Assembly (NCBI GenBank): GCA_902475545.1
Contig: CABRZP010000003.1
Location: 1-64,000, forward strand
Origin: an uncultured bacterium
GTDB lineage: Bacteria; Cyanobacteriota; Vampirovibrionia; Gastranaerophilales; Gastranaerophilaceae
Length of the DNA stretch: 64,000 bases
Direction of reading: 5' to 3'
Shown here: piece by piece, positions 59,039 through 64,000 of the stretch
Layout: the number at the start of each line of letters is the position of its first letter
Position numbering within the stretch: the stretch's first letter is position 1
Notes under the pieces: generated by a model
Database searches by the model: none
The model's input: the letters and a program-made list of their open reading frames with translations, nothing else
Told to the model about the DNA's origin: nothing
Made by a program: the position numbers and the translations under genes

Positions 59039-59308
59039 TTATTCAAGTAATGTGAAGTTTTCAGGTAATTTTTCCATAACTCGTGTGAAAAAATAATTAG
59101 GTTGTATATCTAATGCATTACATATTGACCATAAGGATGTAATTTTTGAGTCATTTTTAGCATTTTCAATTCTACTTAATAAAGACATTTGTAAGTCGTA
59201 TTCATAAGCAAGCATACGAACTGATTTCCCTTTTTTTAATCTTTCCTCTCTTAAGACTTCGGATATAGCTTTTAATAAAACAATATTATTTTTTGAGACA
59301 TGTTGCAT
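59039..59308 (-). CDS. XRE-family transcriptional regulator
   Basis: An 89-residue protein with a Cro/cI helix-turn-helix (LREERLKKGKSVRMLAYEYD ... LLSRIENAKNDSKI). It is divergent from the pilin-like gene at 59410, repeating the layout at 12.6-13.8 kb. Repeated TATATAGAA boxes lie between the two genes and are likely operators. Confidence 0.88.
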   Translation of the reverse strand: MQHVSKNNIVLLKAISEVLREERLKKGKSVRMLAYEYDLQMSLLSRIENAKNDSKITSLWSICNALDIQPNYFFTRVMEKLPENFTLLE

Positions 59309-59356
59309 ATATAGAACTATAATGCTAAAATATTTTTGCTATTTCTATATATAGAA
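59308..59356. promoter_or_regulatory. Candidate operators between XRE and pilin-like genes
   Basis: TTCTATATATAGAA (59343-59356) is a perfect 14-bp palindrome. Its half, TATATAGAA, occurs again at 59308-59316 at the XRE start codon, 40 bases away. This suits autoregulation plus control of the pilin gene. Confidence 0.6.
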
Positions 59357-59409
59357 GCATAAGAGTTCAATCAATTTATTAGCACGAATATTTAGGAAGG
59401 ATTAGTTAT

Positions 59410-60111
59410 ATGAAAAAAATACAGAATAAGGCATTTACTTTGGCTGAAGTTTTAATTACGCTGGGTATTATCGGAGTTGTTGCCGCAATAACACTGCCTA
59501 ATTTAATTGCCAATCTCGATCATAATGGCAAAATCTCTAAACTCAGAAAGGCACAATCTATACTAAATCAAGCAATAAAATTGTCAACAATTGATAACGA
59601 AGCTTATGAAACATGGGATACTTCATTATCTCCAAAGGTTTATATTGAACGATATTTTGCTCCATATATGAAAATAATTACATATTGTGATACGTACTCA
59701 AAATGTAATTATAAAAGTTCTGCTCCCTGGTCTCGCTATAACGGGAGCGGTTCTTATTCTGGTTTTAATGCCTTTAGCAGAGTTCCTATTTTTACACTTG
59801 ATGGTATTTTATATTCAATTTCAACATCAGGAGGGCAAAATGATCGCCCTGATCCTGATGCTGTTTATGATTTTAATTATATCGGTCAACAAGGTGTGTT
59901 TGTTGATATAAACGGACCAAACAAACCAAACCGATTTGGTAATGACGTATTTATGCTTGTTCGAAACAAAGATGGATCAGTTATGCCATTGGGATACAAT
60001 TTGTCAGATAGTAAAATAAACGCTGATTGCAGAAAAGAAGGACACTGTTTATATTGTGCAGAAAAATTACGAAGAAATGGTTGGAAAACTTCAGTAGGTT
60101 ATCCATGGTAA
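59410..60111 (+). CDS. Type IV pilin-like / pseudopilin protein
   Basis: A 233-residue protein. A short leader (KKIQNKA) precedes FTLAEVLITLGIIGVVAAITLP. The soluble domain has YCDTYSKCNY, VDINGPNKPNRFGNDVFMLVRN, CRKEGHCLYCAEK and ends LRRNGWKTSVGYPW, closely matching the protein at 13048. The residue before F is Ala instead of the usual Gly, so prepilin peptidase processing may be altered. RBS AGGAAGGA is good. It overlaps the convergent PPTase gene by 13 bases. Confidence 0.85.
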   Translation: MKKIQNKAFTLAEVLITLGIIGVVAAITLPNLIANLDHNGKISKLRKAQSILNQAIKLSTIDNEAYETWDTSLSPKVYIERYFAPYMKIITYCDTYSKCNYKSSAPWSRYNGSGSYSGFNAFSRVPIFTLDGILYSISTSGGQNDRPDPDAVYDFNYIGQQGVFVDINGPNKPNRFGNDVFMLVRNKDGSVMPLGYNLSDSKINADCRKEGHCLYCAEKLRRNGWKTSVGYPW

Positions 60112-60701
60112 ATATTCAGTTTTATATTTTTAGGGTGTTCAAATTCTTCTATTAGGTTTATGTTGTTAGCTGAACATGTTAATTTTTTGATACAGAAATT
60201 TGAAACAAATATGTCATCTGAAACACAAGCAAGCATGTAATCGTGTTCAATAATTTCTGAAAACAAAGATTTTATATCTCCGTTCAGTTTAATTTCTGCT
60301 TCATGGACAGTCCAAAAACGATAGAAATCTTTTTTTGATGGATTTGAGACCTTATGACCATAACGATTCATAATCAATTTATAGTTTTTACCATCTTGCA
60401 TATATTCAATATCTGCACCAATATTGCTATTATTAAATGCTACGAGAACAATATCTTTTGAATGTGAAATACTAAAGAATATTTCATTAGAAACGAAATA
60501 TGGTTTTTTGTTTCTAAGCTCTATATCTAAATTGTGGATATCATAGACATGTTTTGCAATAAATTTTGTTAGGAATATTCCGCAAAGATGTTCAAGTTCT
60601 TTGTCTTTGCATTTGAATATTCTGCCGTCAGAAAATGTTTGCAAGCTATCCTGATTTATAAACGAAATAAATTCACTTTTTTTTAAATAAAAGATATCCA
60701 T
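60099..60701 (-). CDS. Sfp-type 4'-phosphopantetheinyl transferase
   Basis: A 200-residue protein with the family motifs FFSISHSKDIVLVAF, GADIEY (metal-binding Asp and Glu) and FYRFWTVHEAEIK, where the common W-T-x-K-E-A reads W-T-V-H-E-A. It should move phosphopantetheine from CoA to a carrier protein. Overall similarity is low, so activity is likely but not certain. No polyketide or peptide synthase is near; fatty acid synthesis ACP may be its substrate. Confidence 0.75.
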   Translation of the reverse strand: MDIFYLKKSEFISFINQDSLQTFSDGRIFKCKDKELEHLCGIFLTKFIAKHVYDIHNLDIELRNKKPYFVSNEIFFSISHSKDIVLVAFNNSNIGADIEYMQDGKNYKLIMNRYGHKVSNPSKKDFYRFWTVHEAEIKLNGDIKSLFSEIIEHDYMLACVSDDIFVSNFCIKKLTCSANNINLIEEFEHPKNIKLNIYHG

Positions 60702-60717
60702 AGTTTTATACTCTTAT

Positions 60718-61662
60718 TTATGCAATTACACTATCCACAAGAGGTTTAGCCAATTCAAGTGCATTATTTAAGACATTTGGATTTGTCCAAAAATCAGGTC
60801 TCTGGATATAACGTCTTACAATTTTTCTTGCATAAGACCCGATAGCTACACCATGGTATGAAATGTCACACATTTTAGCAAGTTCTGTTGTTTTACCGTT
60901 TGTTCCGCCGGAAAGTACTAAATATACCGGAAGATTTGCATTTTGAACTATTTCAGCTGCTGCAACTGTTTGGAGGGTTGATTTATAATTGTCATCTCCT
61001 CCGCTCATTGGAAAACCGTCTGCTTGAACAATTGTTGTATATGGTTCTCTTGATTCAATCATTCTTTTTATTCGGTCTACCAAAGCTTCATCACTTAATT
61101 TGCTTCTGCTGGTACAGATACTCAAAATTCCTTCATAATTATCGTTTATGTATTGCCATTTAGAAAAAATTTCTTCTTCGTCAAGTCCCATTGCATGAAA
61201 TTCAATACAATCAATTCCTTTTTCTACAATTGCCGGTAAAACTTCATCAAGATTTTTTTCTTCCGAGATATATGAAATTGCAGCTCTGGAACAAATTTTC
61301 CAACATCTTCCGCAGCCTATACATTTTGATTTTTTTACCTTAGCATAATGTATTGCACCTTGTGGGCAAACAGCTTCACAAGAGCCGCAATTTACACATC
61401 TGTCATAATCTATAACAGCTTTTTGAACATGCGGATCACTTTTGATACCAACACTTACGCAGAGGTATGCATCATAAACTCTGGCTTTTTCAAGAGCTTC
61501 CCGAGCAGCAGTAATGACATCTTCATTAGCAGAAAGGTCAAAAAATCTACAACCTGCTATTGCATAGAGATACACAAGACGTTTTATTTCTTCAACATCT
61601 TCGTTCCCTGCTCCACATACAAGTTTAAAACAATGTTTAGTTTCTAATAATTCTTTAAGCAT
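60718..61662 (-). CDS. ldpA-like: LdpA-like double [4Fe-4S] protein
   Basis: A 314-residue protein. The N-terminal part (KLVCGAGNEDVEEIKRL; AGCRFFDLSANEDVI) is followed by two ferredoxin-type cluster motifs, CVNCGSCEAVCPQGAI and CIGCGRCWKICSRAAI, then a C-terminal domain (IEFHAMGLDEEEIF; QADGFPMSGGDDN; PVYLVLSGGTNGKT). This plan matches cyanobacterial LdpA, which senses redox state and adjusts the circadian clock. With no photosynthesis evident here, its role is unknown. It shares an overlapping stop/start with the upstream beta-lactamase-fold gene. Confidence 0.8.
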   Translation of the reverse strand: MLKELLETKHCFKLVCGAGNEDVEEIKRLVYLYAIAGCRFFDLSANEDVITAAREALEKARVYDAYLCVSVGIKSDPHVQKAVIDYDRCVNCGSCEAVCPQGAIHYAKVKKSKCIGCGRCWKICSRAAISYISEEKNLDEVLPAIVEKGIDCIEFHAMGLDEEEIFSKWQYINDNYEGILSICTSRSKLSDEALVDRIKRMIESREPYTTIVQADGFPMSGGDDNYKSTLQTVAAAEIVQNANLPVYLVLSGGTNGKTTELAKMCDISYHGVAIGSYARKIVRRYIQRPDFWTNPNVLNNALELAKPLVDSVIA

Positions 61663-62903
61663 TATTTCACCATATAATTGTAAATAATTTCAGAAGCTTT
61701 AACAATAAAATCTTTACCTGCAACAGCATTATGAGGTCTGTTTGCAAGAATTACAACAATATATTTTTTACCTGTAGGTGTAATTACAATTCCTGCATCT
61801 CCAAGCATTGTTCCAATATCACCTGTTTTATGCAAGAATACTGAACCTGCACCAAGTCCGGCTTGAATAAGTCTGTTATTATGAACATGACCCATATAAT
61901 TTAACATTTTGTTTCTTGATGCATCTGATAGGAATTTATCATTTTCATCAATATTATAAAGCATTTGAGCCATTTCTTTTGCAGTAGTATGATTGTTACC
62001 TTTATAATCAGGCAGCCATGTTTGAACTTCTGTATTTTTCAAACCCCAATCTCTGATATTTTGGTTAACATCAGTCATAGAACCAACTTTTGTCATTAAC
62101 ATATTAGTTGCAGAATTATCCGATTCTGTAATCATTATTTCTGCAAGTTTATCTATTGTATATTCAGAATTTGCAGCTTTAAATTGTAAACTGCCGGATC
62201 CTTCGGTTCTGAAATACTCAGTCAAAGGAATAGTATCTTCAAGTGAGAATTGACCGGCTTCTATTGATTTGAATACATCAATAAGTACAGGAATTTTAAT
62301 AATACTTGCTGTTGAATATATTTTATCGCCGTTTATGTCAATATAATTTCCTGTTTCATAATCCCAAACATATATTGCAGGTTTTACAGTCGGGTAAAGT
62401 TCAATTAAATCTGTTAATTCACTTTTTAAAACAGGCATGTTAACATTTTCTTTTAAAGGTTCCATTAATGCATCTTTTTTATCAGCTTGATATCTGAAAG
62501 AAGGTTCACCCATAAACCACGCATTAGAAATATAATTTTGTGTTGGGAAAGCCAGTTTTCTTAAATCAGTCTTAACATTTTTATATGGAGTTGGAGCAAA
62601 GATAGTCTTAGTTATATTGTTAAATGCGAAAGGCATTACCGTAAACATCATAATACACAATAATGAAAATGAGATTAAAGCCTGTAAAGTATTTCTTTTT
62701 TTTCTTTTACGAGGTCTGTTTTCATTTCTGAGATGACTATAGTATGCCTGATTTCCTGTATAAGAGGAATTACTATGTTTTTTATAGCTTGATGAACTAT
62801 GGGTATATGAATAATCAGTATTAATAGGAGTTATTTTTTGATATTCAAAACTCCTAACGTCATAGGCATCTGCTCTCCAGTGCTGTTTGGCTAATTTCGG
62901 CAT
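61662..62903 (-). CDS. Membrane-anchored class A beta-lactamase-fold serine hydrolase
   Basis: A 413-residue protein. A cytoplasmic Ser/Tyr-rich basic tail (about residues 1-70) precedes one membrane helix (about 75-95). The extracytoplasmic domain has S200-I-I-K203, S261-D-N263 and K359-T-G361, the three active-site motifs of class A beta-lactamases. The Glu166 region is not obvious, so it may be a DD-peptidase-like or cell-wall enzyme and not a resistance enzyme. The membrane anchor and long tail are unusual for a secreted beta-lactamase. Confidence 0.8.
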   Translation of the reverse strand: MPKLAKQHWRADAYDVRSFEYQKITPINTDYSYTHSSSSYKKHSNSSYTGNQAYYSHLRNENRPRKRKKRNTLQALISFSLLCIMMFTVMPFAFNNITKTIFAPTPYKNVKTDLRKLAFPTQNYISNAWFMGEPSFRYQADKKDALMEPLKENVNMPVLKSELTDLIELYPTVKPAIYVWDYETGNYIDINGDKIYSTASIIKIPVLIDVFKSIEAGQFSLEDTIPLTEYFRTEGSGSLQFKAANSEYTIDKLAEIMITESDNSATNMLMTKVGSMTDVNQNIRDWGLKNTEVQTWLPDYKGNNHTTAKEMAQMLYNIDENDKFLSDASRNKMLNYMGHVHNNRLIQAGLGAGSVFLHKTGDIGTMLGDAGIVITPTGKKYIVVILANRPHNAVAGKDFIVKASEIIYNYMVK

Positions 62904-63004
62904 TTAAGTTCGAATTCCTCCCCAATATTACTTTTATTTTAGCGTAAGTAAATTAGCAGGGCAACTAATTTACACACATGTTTACATTAGTTTTTATTGC
63001 AATA

Positions 63005-63033
63005 AAAAAGAGAACCTCAACGGTTCTCTTTTT
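63005..63033 (-). terminator. Terminator of the small secreted protein gene
   Basis: A perfect 12-bp stem, AAAAAGAGAACC and GGTTCTCTTTTT, with a five-base loop, nine bases past the stop codon of the leftward gene at 63042. Confidence 0.9.
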
Positions 63034-63041
63034 AAGAATTA

Positions 63042-63329
63042 TTAAATTCTGTTTTTCCAAACTCCGCCTTTTCTATCAACTAAAGCATCATAGCAAGACC
63101 AGATTCTAAATACACCGGTTAAACCTAAAACTGCGTGAGTAACATTTTTTTCTTTTGTGTTTTTGTTAACAGCCTGTCCGATTCCCGGCCATATTAATAA
63201 TGATAAAGCTGCAGCCCCTACTGATCTGCCTGACACTTCACCATCAACTCCATGAGTACCTTCTGCAAATGCTGGAACACCTAAAGTCAGCATTGATAAT
63301 GCAATAATTGATAGTAATACTTTTTTCAT
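63042..63329 (-). CDS. Small secreted/membrane protein
   Basis: A 95-residue protein with a signal peptide (KKVLLSIIALSMLTLGVPAFA), then a hydrophobic stretch (SVGAAALSLLIWPGIGQAVN) and VTHAVLGLTGVFRIWSCYDALVDR. It resembles small envelope proteins of about 90 residues found widely in bacteria, without a known role. It is preceded by the TonB-like gene in the same direction (14-base gap). Confidence 0.6.
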   Translation of the reverse strand: MKKVLLSIIALSMLTLGVPAFAEGTHGVDGEVSGRSVGAAALSLLIWPGIGQAVNKNTKEKNVTHAVLGLTGVFRIWSCYDALVDRKGGVWKNRI

Positions 63330-63343
63330 AATACCCCCTTTTC

Positions 63344-63772
63344 TTAATTCCTAAAATCTTCACTCATATTTTTGTGAACATTGTAATCAAAAGTAAATTG
63401 AACATCAATATTATCACCTTTAAATTTCTTTGGAAGTGGTGGAAATGGTGCAGATTTATTTAGAGCTTCCAAAGCTGAGGCATCCATTTTTTTACTTCCT
63501 GATGATTTTAATATTTCAGATTTTGGAACAGTTCCGTCTTTATTTATTTTGTACAATAGGACAACGTGTTTTGTTGTTTTAATGTTTGGCGGGTTCCAAT
63601 TTGCTTTTATTTCTCTTTGCATTTTACTCATATACGGTCCAAAATCAACTTTCTCCACAGTTAAATTATTTTTATTATCTGTTGTATTTGTTGATTCTTT
63701 TGCACAGGTATAATTTATAACCCCTGTTAAAATAAAAGCTAATATTAAAATTATAGATAATATCTTTTTCAT
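63344..63772 (-). CDS. TonB C-terminal-domain protein
   Basis: A 142-residue protein starting MKKILSIILILAFILTGV, with a signal sequence or anchor. The rest is a TonB-type C-terminal domain: MSKMQREIKANWNPPN, VLLYKINKDGTVPKSEILKS, and DASALEALNKSAPFPPLP. The usual Pro-rich spacer is missing, so it is more like the short TonB/TolA-C proteins than a full energy transducer. The ATG at 63772 gives the signal sequence directly; a longer frame adds 30 residues without sense. A preceding RBS is weak. Confidence 0.75.
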   Translation of the reverse strand: MKKILSIILILAFILTGVINYTCAKESTNTTDNKNNLTVEKVDFGPYMSKMQREIKANWNPPNIKTTKHVVLLYKINKDGTVPKSEILKSSGSKKMDASALEALNKSAPFPPLPKKFKGDNIDVQFTFDYNVHKNMSEDFRN

Positions 63773-63785
63773 TTTTAGTTTATTC

Positions 63786-64000
63786 CTAATTTTTAAAAGC
63801 TTCAGCAATTGATTTACTGTAATCAGGTCTAAGAATTCCTTTTTCTGTAATAATACCGGCAATAAGTTCGTGAGGCGTTACGTCAAATCCGGGATTGATA
63901 ATGTTAACACCTTCTGCACAAATAGTTTTGCCATTAATATGAGTTACTTCATCATGAGAACGTTCTTCAATAACAATTTCATCACCGGATTTAATACTGG
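63786..64000 (-). CDS. mtnA: S-methyl-5-thioribose-1-phosphate isomerase, C-terminal part
   Basis: The frame is open to the window edge; 70 residues are visible. [19 protein letters not shown] sequence is followed by [26 protein letters not shown], a hallmark of the MtnA C-terminus. MtnA isomerises methylthioribose-1-phosphate to methylthioribulose-1-phosphate in methionine salvage. The related eIF2B-like ribose-1,5-bisphosphate isomerase is an alternative but fits less well. Confidence 0.85.
   Translation of the reverse strand, partial: SIKSGDEIVIEERSHDEVTHINGKTICAEGVNIINPGFDVTPHELIAGIITEKGILRPDYSKSIAEAFKN

Noticed and set aside
1..64000. CRISPR array
   Set aside because: No set of regularly spaced direct repeats of 20-40 bases was seen. 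The repeats found are twin operators, attachment cores or hairpins.

Overview
The window is AT-rich and densely coded on both strands. It reads as a chromosomal segment from a non-photosynthetic, fermentative relative of the cyanobacteria, most likely a gut Gastranaerophilales / Vampirovibrionia (Melainabacteria) lineage. Three things point there: an LdpA-like double [4Fe-4S] protein otherwise known from cyanobacteria, the [FeFe]-hydrogenase maturase HydG (anaerobic hydrogen metabolism), and pilin-like proteins with the GFTLAEVLITLGIIGVV leader. The lineage call is inference; no rRNA lies in the window.

Layout. 1-7 kb: the end of a DnaJ-type co-chaperone, a possible papain/calpain-fold protein, a radical SAM protein, tRNA-Gly, then a tight parvulin / M24 peptidase / SPOUT methyltransferase / C_GCAxxG_C_C run. 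7-10 kb: a membrane protein plus rmuC, then about 0.7 kb of palindrome-rich non-coding DNA. 10-13 kb: gmk-coaBC-NIF3 with overlapping genes. 12.6-20.5 kb: XRE regulators facing pilin-like or small secreted genes, a BadF/HgdC-type activase operon, and an lspA-rluD operon. 20.5-32.4 kb: M16 peptidase, recO, pilT, comEC, a lytic transglycosylase, two glycosyltransferases and a GH57 enzyme. Type IV pilus retraction, DNA uptake (ComEC) and pilin-like genes co-occur.

33.2-53.9 kb is a 20.7-kb integrated element. It sits at the 3' end of tRNA-Asp, flanked by a 16-bp direct repeat (33200-33215 and 53912-53927). It carries a large serine recombinase, small ribbon-helix-helix-like genes, a repeat-containing unknown protein beside a possible replication protein, a DinD-like protein, and a type I restriction-modification locus. 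Inside the hsd operon lie two unknown genes with predicted membrane segments: a long coiled-coil protein and a 151-residue protein. HsdS has an extra C-terminal domain and hsdM is interrupted by a one-base frameshift in an A-run. A YgjP-like metallopeptidase, a resolvase, a leftward operon of unknown genes and a LuxR-type HTH protein complete it. The recombinase reading frame runs through the attachment core into the antisense strand of the tRNA; joining the element ends in silico gives a different open C-terminus, so the enzyme's tail should depend on integration state.

54-64 kb returns to chromosome: hydG, three tandem glycine-rich paralogues sharing an N-terminal F-x-A motif, glmU, another XRE/pilin pair, a PPTase, the LdpA-like gene, a class A beta-lactamase-fold protein, two small secreted proteins, and the end of mtnA.
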